A stretch of DNA of 64,000 nt, from assembly GCA_026874595.1 (NCBI GenBank), contig CM049320.1, positions 9,677,464 to 9,741,463 of the forward strand. The letters run 5' to 3'. Positions 46,691 to 57,344 of the stretch are shown here, in pieces. How positions within the stretch are numbered: position 1 is the stretch's first letter; the number at the start of each line of letters is the position of its first letter. A program made the translations under genes and the position numbers. The notes under the pieces were generated by a model, which was not told the origin of the DNA, searched no databases, and was given only the letters and a program-made list of their open reading frames with translations. Source of the DNA: Sipunculus nudus. Lineage: Eukaryota > Annelida > Sipuncula > Golfingiida > Sipunculidae.

Positions 46691-46848
46691 AGGGCTTTTA
46701 TAGTTTAGAAACCGGAAGTATAAAATAAATAATAGATGTCTACCAGAAATGCTTGAAAAAATAATACCAACCGGAAATACTTTCAAAAAATAACTTCTAT
46801 TTATAGGAGGTCACATGGGGTCTTTGCCAGTCATTCAGCGTCAGCCAT
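46691..46848. promoter_or_regulatory. Possible divergent promoter with ETS-like sites
   Basis: Between the minus-strand frame (start about 46679) and the plus-strand frame (ATG 46848). Contains ACCGGAAGT at 46711-46719 and ACCGGAAAT at 46770-46778, with TATA-like tataaaata at 46719-46728 and tttata at 46799-46804. Confidence 0.35.
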
Positions 46849-47760
46849 GGCAACGTCTCGACCTTACACGTAAATGTAAAAACCCCAGGCCTACTCCAAA
46901 AGATTCAAGAAAAAGTAGTGGTGGTTCAAGTACAGTCGGAATTGGAGAAGCTGAAAAAGAAGAAAACTTATGAAGCGTTTTACAGTATATTTGAACCGCT
47001 GTTATACGAATGGAAAAAACTTTAACCGAAGAATGTTTTGCTCAAGTCAACATGATTTCACTAGGTCTACAAAACAAAGCATTCAATACAAAATGGTTGC
47101 GCAAAGAAGATTTAACATTAGAGTACAACATGACGCAAATATATAAAACTTTAAACAGCTATGAACATTTTCGACTTACCCCTGACTTTGAAATGGAATT
47201 AAAGGTTGTAGAAATACCTGAATCAGTCGCAGGACCCTGTAAACAAGTCTGGCCAAAGAACCCACGTACTTATTTTGATCCTGGCAAAATATCTCGTGCA
47301 TACCAACAGGAAGATTGTTTTATTGCCGCTTTTATATTAATGGATTGGAACAATCAAAACAGATTTCCACGCCATTGGCGCACGCGATCTTTATCGAGTG
47401 CCCTGTTGAAGGAATTGGACACAGAAGTTAAAAAAAATTAAGAAAGAAGCAAATATCACCCGTTCCCGAGTGGGCATCAATGAAATGAAATGGATCAGTG
47501 AATTGTTTCCTGACAAGAACATCTTGGTTTTTCATGATAAAGGGGATCAAGTATTGTTTCGGTCAGCAAATTGGGCGCCAGGAAAACCTACAATTTTGAT
47601 TTTGGCTTATGATGGACATGCATGGGGAATTTTAAAAATCCAAAATCATTCACAAAAAATGATTTTTTTTTAGTTTGTTTTAAATACTTTTGGGAAAATG
47701 CACCAGTGTGACCCGTTTTTTTGTGTTTCGTTTGATTAGTACGGGACCTTTTTTGATTTA
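46848..47760 (+). pseudogene. Probable protein-primed DNA polymerase (PolB) N-terminal fragment
   Basis: Reading begins near 46848 or 46875 with a charged helix (VQSELEKLKKKKTYEAFYSIFE), shifts frame and continues open at 47010-47441 (143 codons, including RAYQQEDCFIAAFILMDWN). After another shift it runs 47470-47673 with VGINEMKWISELFPDKNILVF and TILILAYDGHAWGILKI. A DC..A.. segment, then GI..(E)..(F), then I.V, then a hydrophobic strand ending D-x-H is the usual N-terminal layout of Polinton/adintovirus-type PolB. Possible Cys-rich continuation (CFKYF) runs to about 47760. The exonuclease and polymerase domains are absent. This assignment rests on pattern only and could be wrong. Confidence 0.4.
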
Positions 47761-47782
47761 CCCATACCCCATTTTTCCCATC

Positions 47783-48440
47783 TAGTCCAGCGGTTAAGCT
47801 CCGATATTTGGAGGAATTGTGCAAAAAATGAAAGAAGCATGAAAGTTGGCAAAAGTATTCTTTGGAGCTTATTGATGAATTTCAGATATAGGACCAAGCT
47901 GAAAATAAATTATCTCGGCCAAAATCAAAGATGGCGGCCAAGATGGCCGCAAAATTAGAAAATGTCAATAACTTGAGTTAAAATGTCCCGAGAAAGCATT
48001 GCAAGTACTCTAATATTATGTTTTTTGGACTGAGAAATTAAATTTTTGAGGTTCAACTCCTCTCCAGGTACTCATTAGCTGGTTTTTATCACGACTTTGG
48101 TAATATTCCCATTAGTCCAACAGTTCAGCTGCATATTGAGAAGAATTGAAATGAAACCTGGAAAGAAGAATAAAACTTGGCATAATAATATTCCAGACCA
48201 TACTCTATATGGTCCGATATGGGGCCGAGCGGAATTCACAATATCTTGCTAAAACGCCAAGATGGCGGCCAAGATGGCCACCGAAATATAAAATACCAAT
48301 ATAGTCGGTTATATATTATGTCCTGGAATGCATTGGAAGTCCACTGTTTCTATGTTATTAGGATCGAAAAATTTATCTATAAGGGTTCCAGGTCTGTATA
48401 ATGCATGTGTGAATGAAGTCTGATTTTGTTGGTATTGAAA
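47783..48440 (+). repeat. Two tandem units of the inverted-repeat arm
   Basis: Each unit runs from (a/c)tagtccagc(g)gttaag through gaattg..gaaagaagcat, cagatat-like words, the gatggcggccaagatggcc block (47934 and 48262), and a gcattg(c/g)aagt word. Confidence 0.75.
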
Positions 48441-51400
48441 TTGTGCTAAAGTTACCCTTTTTTACCAGCACATCTAACGGTAAAAAGTATTTGTTGATTA
48501 CCCTGCCGAAATTTAATATATTTGTTAATTTTATAAGTATTTGAACACTATGTCTCTTTCAATTGAATGAAAAAGGCAGTCGATTGGTTAAACGCTTTAC
48601 TGGCGACTGAAGTTTCTTTCCCCTCGTGCTATGAGAGTGGATTGTTGTGGTCCATGCAGAGTCGGTTGTTTTCTTCGTGTTGTCTGATTCCATCGACCAC
48701 TTCGCCATCCGAGCCACGAAAGTGCCTTGTAGTAGTTAATATAACCAGTAGTATAATCAATGTAAAAGAAATTTTATTTGTTTATAAGTTGTGGCTCTTT
48801 TGCCTTTAGGTGACGGTGCAGCTTCAAGACTCTTTGCTTGCATTAAGACAGAATCAGTACATATTTAGCGGCTCACCACATTATGCTGTATGCTACGCTT
48901 TCTTTTAAAGTGATACATTTAGGCCTGTTGGTATCTTTTTACTGAATGAGAATGAAGTTATCCGTATGATAAAGATGGTATGTTGTTAGAAAGAAGTCAT
49001 AACCTATCGTTAAGACATTAGAAAAAAATATCATGGTTTGTGGCAAGATTTCGCCATTATGCCATTAGGACATCGACGGGGTTTGAACCGGGGACCTGCT
49101 AACACGTCCTTTACCATGAGGTAACGTTCTACCCCCGTATATGCTATCTTTGTACTGTGGTGATGGTGCATGACAGAATCTGGACACTTGTAGAAACTTG
49201 TGCAATTTGCCGTTTACCTTCTGCATTGATAATCTGGTTTATGATCCTTACCAATAAGCTAACGTTGCATTTCCAAGTGATGTCTTAAAATACTTCGTTT
49301 GCTTACATAATGCACATTTTTAATAAATATAATGATAATTAGAAATAATAAATATTTGCTTCATTTATTGAAATAATATATCTTCATGTGCACAGAATGC
49401 AAGATTGTAGGTCGGATTGAACTTTGCATATAAGATAAAAAGAACCGATAGTAAGTTGGAATTGTGGGCGTTTTACTAGAAGAAAAACGCTGTTGTCCTG
49501 CAAAATATAAAAGAAAATATTCGGGAAAGGATATAAAATCTGCTGGCAATATTACAAAAAAAATAATGTAATAAACTGTTCTGTTCAGTAATAATATTCA
49601 GAAGTAGTCTACCCACATTAATATATGTTCACTTGATGAAGCGAATGGTATGAAATACAAGTTTCCCAAGCATTCTGCATTTGGGCATAAATCTGACATG
49701 AAGGGAAAGTAAAAAGGTTGCCAGACCCCAGAAGCTGAAAGCACAGCAAAGTTACAATCACCAATCAAGTCGATAGAAAACTCAAACCAAACTTTGTACT
49801 GAGTTTTTAAGTAATCAAGTTAATGAAGAAAGAATGCATGTCTGGAACCTGAGGGTGCATTATATTTTTTTCAACCTTGTTTTGTGAATTAGACTTTCTA
49901 TCTTCCTCTTGCTGTACCATTTTCTTAGCATCCACCCATGAAAGATCATCTGGCTTGAACCTGGCAGCACCGACTCATACATGTGGTGAATATTTCTAAC
50001 AATATATGCATGTACTACATGAATCTACAAATGGGCATTATGTCAGCAAATGAAAGCATTTTGTTGACACCAACACATTATGCAAAGTGAATTTTAATGG
50101 CAACTCGTTGGGAAGGAACAAGTTTTATATCACAAAAATTGTATCACAGGAAATGGCAGTGATATTTTACTGACACATGTGTCGGTTCTTTCCTACTATC
50201 ATGCAGTCTAAAGTCTGCATCGTCACCATATCACAAAATTAGTAATCGGCATGAGTGTTATTTCATGCATTCAGCACCATAGTACAAAGGCAGCATACAG
50301 AAACATGTTGCGCACCTCTAATGTGTGTGGATTCTGTTTTCTTGCCAAAATACAGTCTGAAACCATCACTTCATGGCAAAAGAAGCTTAGAATCCATACA
50401 GCACACAGGTGTGAGCTTCTACATAAGCGCGTATCTTGTCATGCACGCATGTACTCTAAATTCATTATAAATAAAAGTCTTTCCTTTTAAACAGATAACG
50501 TGTCAAAATACTTTTAACTAGAACATGTAAATTAAATTTCAGCAGAACTATTTAATTTTTTATTGCACCAATCAAGATTTTCATGAATGTTAAGTTGATG
50601 GTAAAATTAAATATCATGTTTGTAGATTTTCAAAAACCCTGCCTATTCTTCACTGATGTATGAAGCTCACACTGATACCAGACAGGATACCTAAGTTTCT
50701 TTCATCCCTTACCTCGGCAAAGCAGTTTGTACATTCGTTGGCATGCAAATAAGGGATTTCAAACAGAGGAAGTCAGATATTAAATAATAATACAATAAAA
50801 CCTACCCCTTATTTATTTTATTATAATATATAATTAATATGGTTTAAACAGTTAGTTGTAATTACTATTACAAGCCACTCTCTAAGGCTCGGATGGTGGC
50901 GTTCGGTGATATATATTCGGGGTGAAGGAAAGCGAAGGACAAGCAGGAATTCACCCACCTTGGATGGGCCATTATAACCCAATAGGAATAGGAACGATGT
51001 TGCTTAAACCTGGGGCGCCAGTGGAAATAGCCGGGCGTTTTACCACCCAATTGTCCGTTCCATTACATTGAAACAGACATTAGGCTCAATTACGTAAAAT
51101 TAATATATATGTTAAATGTCAGCACAGTTGGATTTATGCATTTGATATATCCCAATTGCCCTAACGAAGGTTTACATGAATGCTGATCGTAAAACCTAAG
51201 TACATGTATCTAGGTTTCAAATATTCTAAATGGTACGTAAGTGTTTACGGAGATATCAAGTTCAATCCTAATTTCATTGCAGATTGCGACAAGTTTTTGC
51301 ACCCTTCGCTTCTTCAAAGGAATTATATTTGTTAGCATGCAAATAAAGGGGAAGTAAATGAAAGAAAGGAAGAAACATTGCAATAAAAATTGTTCTACTA

Positions 51401-51547
51401 TTAAAGCATCCGAATTCATGACAAAGCAGACAGACCTAAGCCAGCAAATGACACTTTCATTTGACTACGATCACAATGTATGCGACTACTGTGCAGAACT
51501 CGACGAATAATGTTTGCTATCCATTGTGCTAATAAACAAGGGACAAG
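48441..51547. other. Interior of the inverted-repeat element, no gene recognised
   Basis: Short frames only (48567-48809, 50251-50490 plus; 49361-49549, 50868-51050, 51210-51419 minus). None shows a transposase motif. A tRNA-like promoter block is at 49053-49140. The interior is AT-rich. Confidence 0.45.
49053..49140 (-). repeat. tRNA-derived SINE-like fragment
   Basis: On the minus strand GGTTCAAACCC (49088-49078) is a perfect RNA polymerase III B box. The ~50 bases before it (GGGGGTAGAACGTTACCTC..) resemble a tRNA 5' half with a degraded A box. The acceptor stem does not pair properly, so it is not called as a functional tRNA. Confidence 0.5.
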
Positions 51548-51854
51548 GACAATTTCAATATAAACAAAACCAGGATTCATTCACAGAGTCATTTTACAGA
51601 CTTAAATAAATTTATCGACCCCAAAAACATAGAAATAGTGCACTTGGAAAGCATTCTAGGACAAATATAACCGAATGTATTGATATTTGATAATCCAGTG
51701 GCCATCTTGGCCGCCATCTTGGATTTTGACCAAGATAGGATGAATTCCGCTTGGCCCTATATCTGAAAATGTTAAGTATAGTCTGGCCAACTATAATGTC
51801 AAATTTTATGCTTCTTTCACTTTTTTCACAATTCTTCTCTTAACAGCTGGACTA
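51548..51854 (-). repeat. Inverted unit, right arm
   Basis: Reverse complement of the units at 47783-48440, including the GATGGCGGCCAAGATGGCC block at 51694-51716. Confidence 0.75.
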
Positions 51855-51857
51855 ATC

Positions 51858-52575
51858 CTTCTCATTTACGTCAAGAATTATTAGAAATCCGTGAAAGTTT
51901 TCATATGGATGCAAAACTGTTATCCATGCCAGCTGTTCATAAAACCCGCCCAGAGCCGCCGACGTATAAAGCGTATAAACAACTACAACCGTATCAAATT
52001 GGACTTGGTATTTATTAAATGTGGAGTATGGTATTTCTGAACAAATTAAATGAAACACACAATTAGATTATCACAGGTTAAAAACGTATTATAACATTGT
52101 AAGAGAACACGGGCAGGAAGGAGAAAATTTACCAGATATGCCGAGAAAAAATTCCTATGAAGAATTATTGGCTATTAGAATACAATTTAACGGACGAAAC
52201 CGTATATTTAGATACGTCGTATTCCCCGTAATACAAATTATTTAACGAAGACCAGGTCCAAAAATATCACAGTAAATATTTAAAAGTAAGAAAACATGAT
52301 TAAGTTTTAAAATTATTTAATGATCGGAATAAAATCGGAGTGGCGGATAAAGCCGTGTAGGGAGAAATTATGGGATTAGCCCGACCGTTTATCGGTGCAC
52401 CGACGTGGGATCCGATGAATCCCTTACCGGAAATTCCTGAATTATACCCTTCTTGGAATAAAAATGGACACGATGAAACGACAATTATGGTTAAACGAAA
52501 CTGAACTGGATTAAGCGAAAGAATGTTTAATTCAAGTGACTCATTTTTTCCGTACATATTCTTATTTCGATACTC
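51858..52575 (+). pseudogene. Unidentified Polinton-like reading frame A
   Basis: Open stretches in shifting frames: HLRQELLEIRESFHMDAKLL to QPYQIGLGI (51866-52017), then NSYEELLAIEYNLTDETVYL (52140-52260), then a clean ARPFIGAPTWDPMNPLPEIP..YPSWNKNGHDETT block (52376-52480). The frames follow the element's codon style (gaa/aaa-rich). No family is recognised. A proline-bounded GAPTWDPMNPLP segment is the most conserved-looking part. Confidence 0.4.
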
Positions 52576-52579
52576 GAGA

Positions 52580-53100
52580 ATACGACCATAATCCCGCGCG
52601 CCGACCTTGGGCGAAACTGTAAAAGAGGGTAAACTTTGGTTAAAAGAATTATGGCAGTTTGAAACAGAAGTGTATTTCGTGCATGGGTATCCACAACCAG
52701 GGTTATGGCGTCATCCAGCTCCCGAAAAAGATTACGGGATAGGACAACATGTGGGATATTGGAAAAAAGAACAAGAAAAAATAAATAAAGAAATGAAGAA
52801 AAAAGAGAATATAATAACACACGGATAGAATAAGAGAACCCCGTCCACTTGGAATTGGACGACATTAAAGAAAAAATGTTCGGCGTATCACGAGAATAAA
52901 GAACGTGTGCGCGCGTTAGATTTAATAAGAAAAAAATTACAAGTTAACAGTCAAATGGCAGACAGTCCTGAAAAGAAACGGGCTCGAATAGAATACCGTG
53001 AAAAAATCAGAGCTTGGTATTCGGTAGGAAATGCAGAACCAAATAAACCGGTTGACACAAGGAAAGGAAGGACGGTAGGAGTATAAAAGAAAGTTATTTA
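52580..53100 (+). pseudogene. Unidentified Polinton-like reading frame B
   Basis: 52607-52828 reads KLWLKELWQFETEVYFVHGY then PQPGLWRHPAPEKD and a Lys/Glu-rich helix. After a stop and frame change, 52830-53090 reads STWNWTTLKKKCSAYHENKE, ALDLIRKKLQVNSQMADSPE and ARIEYREKIRAWYSVGN. It may be one gene with frame A. Not recognised. Confidence 0.35.
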
Positions 53101-53129
53101 ATCGGGATCATACAGAAAAATGGCACATT

Positions 53130-53450
53130 TTAGCGTGTTAAACCACGAGGTGTTTCTTCGGTAGGAAGATCTCCATCCCGTATCCATCCCGCCCGCCCGC
53201 CGCCCCGGGCCACCGGTGGACCACCATCCGCCCAAGGCGGTGGATCAACGCCCGCCCGTACGCCGGGACCTGTACGTCCACCACCCCAGCCGCGCCCGCC
53301 AGGAGTTCCGCCCCGAGCGGGTCCGCCATCCCGGGCAACACCCGTCCGGGGCAGACCGCCGCCTGTCCGGGGACCACCGCCGTCCCGTCGTCCGCCTGTT
53401 AGCGGCTCCCGAATAGAAGACTTCAAGTTAAGCCTCACGCACGGTCGGCG
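53130..53450 (+). pseudogene. GC-rich Pro/Arg-rich basic protein
   Basis: A sharply GC-rich block. In the most coherent frame it reads a Pro/Arg/Gly string (PPPQPRPPGVPPRAGPPS, PPPVRGPPPSRRPPVSGS) ending in a more normal RIEDFKLSLTHGRRPVGLFL. Such arginine/proline-rich polypeptides are typical of DNA-condensing core proteins of adeno- and Polinton-type elements, which is only a suggestion here. The long minus-strand frames in the same block mirror the same GC-rich repeats and are not called. Confidence 0.35.
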
Positions 53451-53580
53451 CCCAGTAGGATTGTTCCTAGAAAACTTCCGATACAACGGGGTCCTCCATT
53501 TTCCCTAATGAGACGTCCTTCATTAAAAAGAAAAGCCCCCATAATATCACAACAACCGAAACTAAAACGGCAAAAAATCT

Positions 53581-54126
53581 ATGGCTTCTGTTAAATGTAA
53601 AAGAGGAGCCAGATCGAGCCGCGCCCGTCTTCAACCTCCTAAAGGAAAACGACGAGAACACTACAAAAACAAGCTTAAAAGACTAGAAAAACAACAAAAC
53701 AGGAAGACATCAAGAAAAAACAACAACAAATGGAAGAAATTAAGAACAAACGAGAAGAAGCAAAGAAAAAAAAAACACAAAAAAGAGAAGAAAAAAGAAG
53801 CGAAAAAAAGAAAACAAAGAGATGACAGACAAAAAAAGAGAACAGACGATGAAAAAAACCCCAATAAAATTGACGAAAAAAGGGGGAAAATAAGAAAAAT
53901 GAAGAAGAGAAAACAAAATAACAAAAATAAAAAAAGAAGAAAAAAAGAAGAAAAAATATAAAAAATAAGTGCAAAGATTAGCAGGAGCTGCTGTATTTGC
54001 CGGATCAACGTATTTGATGACCCAAGGAAAAAAGAATGTGAATGATCATCAAAATAAAAAAGGTGCTAATTAGCAAATGAATTTTGCAGCAAGTGGAACT
54101 AGTGCTATGTTATCCGAAAACCGTTT
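53581..54126 (+). pseudogene. Lys/Glu-rich coiled-coil frame followed by a hydrophobic segment
   Basis: A purine-rich run (53640-53960) encodes long Lys/Glu/Gln helices in whichever frame it is read. In the frame of QQMEEIKNKREEAKKKKTQK it is a charged coiled coil. It leads to RLAGAAVFAGSTYLMTQGKK (53975-54035), a likely membrane segment, then a new start MNFAASGTSAML at 54077. Reading is cut by the insertion at about 54127, after FHHQI. Function unknown. Confidence 0.35.
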
Positions 54127-55545
54127 TCATCACCAAATATGGTTAGTTTGAGCATGTTAAGCTTCCCATGGGTCTCGGCAACTCGCTGAGCACACAATGA
54201 GCGTTGCACTCCGCGCCGTACTACCAGAGTTCTGACACCAGTTGTCGTTGGGCCCATAATTTACGGAGATACTCTGCTGTGTTACTGTTTTATCACGAAA
54301 CCGTATTAAGTCCATATATGTATAACACTAAAAATCTAAGTTGAACTTTGGATTGACAGATTATTATTTAATTACGATATGCAAGTGATATATTTGGGAC
54401 GTAACTCTTCATTCATTACACACAGGCACCAAGCCGCAAACACTCAAAGTCATCAAAATTATTCTGAAAAATACTAAAGTACAAGAACACGCCAGAAAGG
54501 ACGGTAAAATTGTAACCCTCGTCCTCCATGGAAGGTTTTAACAATATGGGGCTAATCTGCGTAAAATCTTACTTAATTACATACCCTGCAGCCTGCCACA
54601 AATATTTTTTCATAAATCTTAGTTAAAGTGCCCAGTATTGAAGATTCATTCCAAAATGGCTAATAAAAGTTGCCCTGGAATAAATTACTATTATTCCTTT
54701 GACATGCGTCTACCCCAGAGATTTCTAAGTTTCACCAAGGATTTCCCTATGTGTCAATTTTGAACTCCCACTTAAATTCCATGAAAAGGCTAAAACAATA
54801 CAAGGAATACATAACATACCATTTACTAAAGCTTTTAAATTACTTAAGAATTACTGTTACTGATAATGAACTGTCAGGGTCTCTGCTGATGGCCTATACC
54901 GTTAAGTCACCACACTGGTGGCCCGGCGTAAGGGCCACACCGTGGTGGTCAGCTGGTCACACATTGGTGGCCCGCATATCCCAACTCCGAGATTTCTGGG
55001 CTAAACTGATAAAACTAAGAAAACGGAATAAATAGGTTATAATTATTATATCTATACCTACATGTTATTTTCTCGGTTGCAATCCCTCCAAGAAATAACG
55101 TAGGGAAAGGCCCTCAAGTGAGACGACTGCACCTGAGTCGTTACGTCCATCAGAACGGACTTGACGTAACAGTTAAAATAAACAAACCCTCGTGCTATAT
55201 AGGATTAGAAATCATTACTGAATATATAGTCCATGGGGAATCGCGTCTCTGACATGACTTTTTGCTATATATTAGAAGCTGTTACAATAAAAAAGCATTA
55301 TACAGATTAAAATAACTACAAGAAGCTAAAATATCATATATCTATTTCTTAATTAACATTTTTTTACAACTTTGTGCGGATGACGCTGGGGTGCTTAAAG
55401 AATACTAACCAATCAGTGAAGGTGGGACTCCGCGCCGTACTACCAAAGTTTTGGAAAGTAGTTCCGGCAGGGTTTCCTGGAGCAGACGGTAAACAATTGA
55501 AGAAGTGCCACTCTAATTACTAATTATTTAACTTAAATTTATCGA
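54127..55545. mobile_element. Second insertion in the Polinton-like element
   Basis: The reading frame ending caccaaatat (54125) resumes with aaatgataagatggtgg at 55551, so about 1.4 kb has been inserted. Inside, a ~55-bp direct repeat (gactccgcgccgtactacca..gtt) lies near both ends, at 54212-54265 and 55427-55480. No transposase frame is seen. 54751-55035 is an open frame without motif. Confidence 0.45.
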
Positions 55546-55550
55546 TAGAA

Positions 55551-56095
55551 ATAAATGATAAGATGGTGGACGACCTACGTGGACATGTATACAATAAAAA
55601 GACTTTAAAAAAGTGGTGCAAAGTAAAGGACAAGCCATATTAAAGGGTGTCCAAAAAGAAGCTTTAAAAAGTATGGGAATTGAAGGAATTGAACAAATAG
55701 CACAGGAAATTTTAGAGAAATGCAGCCACATATTTTGGTGTGGGTAAAGAAAATGGACAAATGGCAGGTCATATGTTGAATTATATTATTTCTCAACAAA
55801 TGCAAAGGCAAAGGAAATTTTATTTTAAAAAAACAGAACAACGACGGGTAAAAGACGTCGCGAGTGCTTTAGGGATGAACGAAAACACTACACAGGTCTA
55901 AACCTAAAACGCACGGGCAGGGAGTAGAGCAAGCGATAGCTATGGCTCCTAACACCACCTCTACATTAGGAAAAATCGCGATACGGTTTGGTTCAAAAAT
56001 ATCCGATAGGAACAGGAACGACATTAGACATGTTGAAGATATATAATGAAGGGCAATCGGCTTTAAGCAGTATTTCAAAAGCGAAATGAATCAAG
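55551..56095 (+). pseudogene. Unidentified Polinton-like reading frame C
   Basis: Continues from 54126 after the insertion: KMVDDLRGHVYNKKTLKKW, then KSMGIEGIEQIAQEILEKC and GVGKENGQMAGHMLNYIISQ in shifting frames, then VEQAIAMAPNTTSTLGKIA and a C-terminal NEGQSALSSISKAK. Helical and alanine/glycine-rich, it could be a minor virion-type protein, but no family is recognised. Confidence 0.35.
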
Positions 56096-56183
56096 ACTAA
56101 GTTTACGCGTATTCTCAATTCAATCCAGATGAGCAAGTTTTTGTAGCCTATTTAACCCGTCTTTTGTACAATCCCACACAATC

Positions 56184-56765
56184 ATGGGAAGTCGCCTGAG
56201 ATATGATCACGTACCCCCGACAAAAGGTGTATGTTTTCCCAAACAAGCTACAATGGAATTAACATTATACAAAACTGATGCGGAAAGTTCACATTATATT
56301 GAAAACATGAAATTGTTTCCAAATTTAAAACGCCATTTAAATTTTGAAAACCCTTCAATGGATTTAGTTAAATTTATAACGTGTAAAGAAGATGTAGAAT
56401 ACGAACCAACGGTGACATTTGATGTAGGTTGTGATGTAAATTTTACGCCGAAAGAAAAATACCAATTATTTAAACGGAGCATCAAAAAGTGTTATTTGAA
56501 AATATACCTTGTAAAGGAAAAATGACCAAATTGATGTAAATAATGATAATTTCCCTAAATACGCCCGCGATTTTATGTTTGAATTTAAATATGATAAGAA
56601 TAGAGAAACATTAGCTTTAACGATGGCATTTATTAAAAATAAAGGGAAAGTGAATGAAACAGATATTTTTACTGATTATATTTATGGGATTGATTGTTCG
56701 TCCGGAATTTTGAGTTATTTTAGTGACACGCAAGATATTACATTATTTTTTCCTTTAATCATTTA
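56184..56765 (+). pseudogene. Unidentified Polinton-like reading frame D
   Basis: Open 56184-56525 (starts MGSRLRYDHVPPTKGV, includes YEPTVTFDVGCDVNFTPKEK), then 56575-56766 (FEFKYDKNRETLALTMAFIK, TDYIYGIDCSSGILSYF) after a frame change. Beta-strand-like spacing and lack of transmembrane segments would suit a structural protein. No match recognised. Confidence 0.4.
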
Positions 56766-56838
56766 AGAAAAAAATCATGTTTTATTTTAATACAATACGG
56801 AAACGATCCTATGCAAATTTGTGGAACCGGAATAAGTA

Positions 56839-57312
56839 TTGAAATTTACAACGGTTCCTAAAAAAATATTAGAAAAGGTCATTTTAAATTTAAATAAAAC
56901 TTGGACAGAAAATGGAACACCAAACAGTACATGGCACAATTGGGAACGTTTAACGATGAGTAACGAATTTGAAAAAGTAAATTACATGTCTGAATCTCGT
57001 TCGTTTATGTTATCGTGCAATTTAATTACACCGAACCGAAATGTTTTACATTTTTCCCGGTGCAACCACCTCAGGAACCCAACAATGTCGTTATTTTTAT
57101 TGCAAGATATGGATTCCCAGCACACGTTAATGTTAAAAAAAGGAAATGTGGTAGTCGGGTTACTGTGCCGGTATAACTTGACCCATAAGCACAGTATATT
57201 TTATCAACCACTCACATACCCCCGTTGCTGGGACGAGTCTTCTGATTGGTGCGATATGATCCAGACGTACAACATGGGCACCCGTCTTTCTATTGAGCAG
57301 GAGGCTATATAA
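56839..57312 (+). pseudogene. Unidentified Polinton-like reading frame E
   Basis: The longest intact frame of the element (157 codons). It starts near MKFTTVPKKILEKVI and includes WHNWERLTMSNEFEKVNYMS, CNLITPNRNVLHFSRCNHLR, a strand-rich LKKGNVVVGLLCRYNL and the end GTRLSIEQEAI. It may be the C-terminal half of frame D, since D ends just upstream. A jelly-roll capsid-type protein is possible but unsupported by any motif I can name. Confidence 0.45.
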
Positions 57313-57344
57313 ACACTGTCCAAATTCTATAAAGGCGTGAAAAG

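Larger units (their letters stand above)
47783..51854. mobile_element. 4.07-kb insertion with long inverted repeats
   Basis: The left end starts TAGTCCAGCGGTTAAG at 47783 and the right end closes as the reverse complement (CTTAACAGCTGGACTA, ending 51854). The trinucleotide ATC occurs on both outer flanks (47780-47782 and 51855-51857), suggesting a 3-bp target duplication. The left arm holds two tandem ~330-bp units (47783-48113 and 48114-48440) and the right arm one inverted unit (51548-51854). All contain a caagatggcggccaagatgg block. No transposase is recognised inside, so the element is non-autonomous or its gene is not visible. Confidence 0.6.

Noticed and set aside
49053-49140. Functional tRNA gene
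   Set aside because: Only the B box is convincing. The acceptor stem does not pair and the A box is degraded, so it is called a SINE-like fragment.
53130-53486. Minus-strand Gly/Arg-rich open frames
   Set aside because: Mirror image of the GC-rich Pro/Arg block. The plus strand continues into normal codons and matches the orientation of the neighbouring frames.
53661-54008. Minus-strand Phe/Leu/Ser-rich frame resembling a membrane protein
   Set aside because: It is the complement of the purine-rich Lys/Glu block, and the hydrophobic look is a by-product of poly-pyrimidine.
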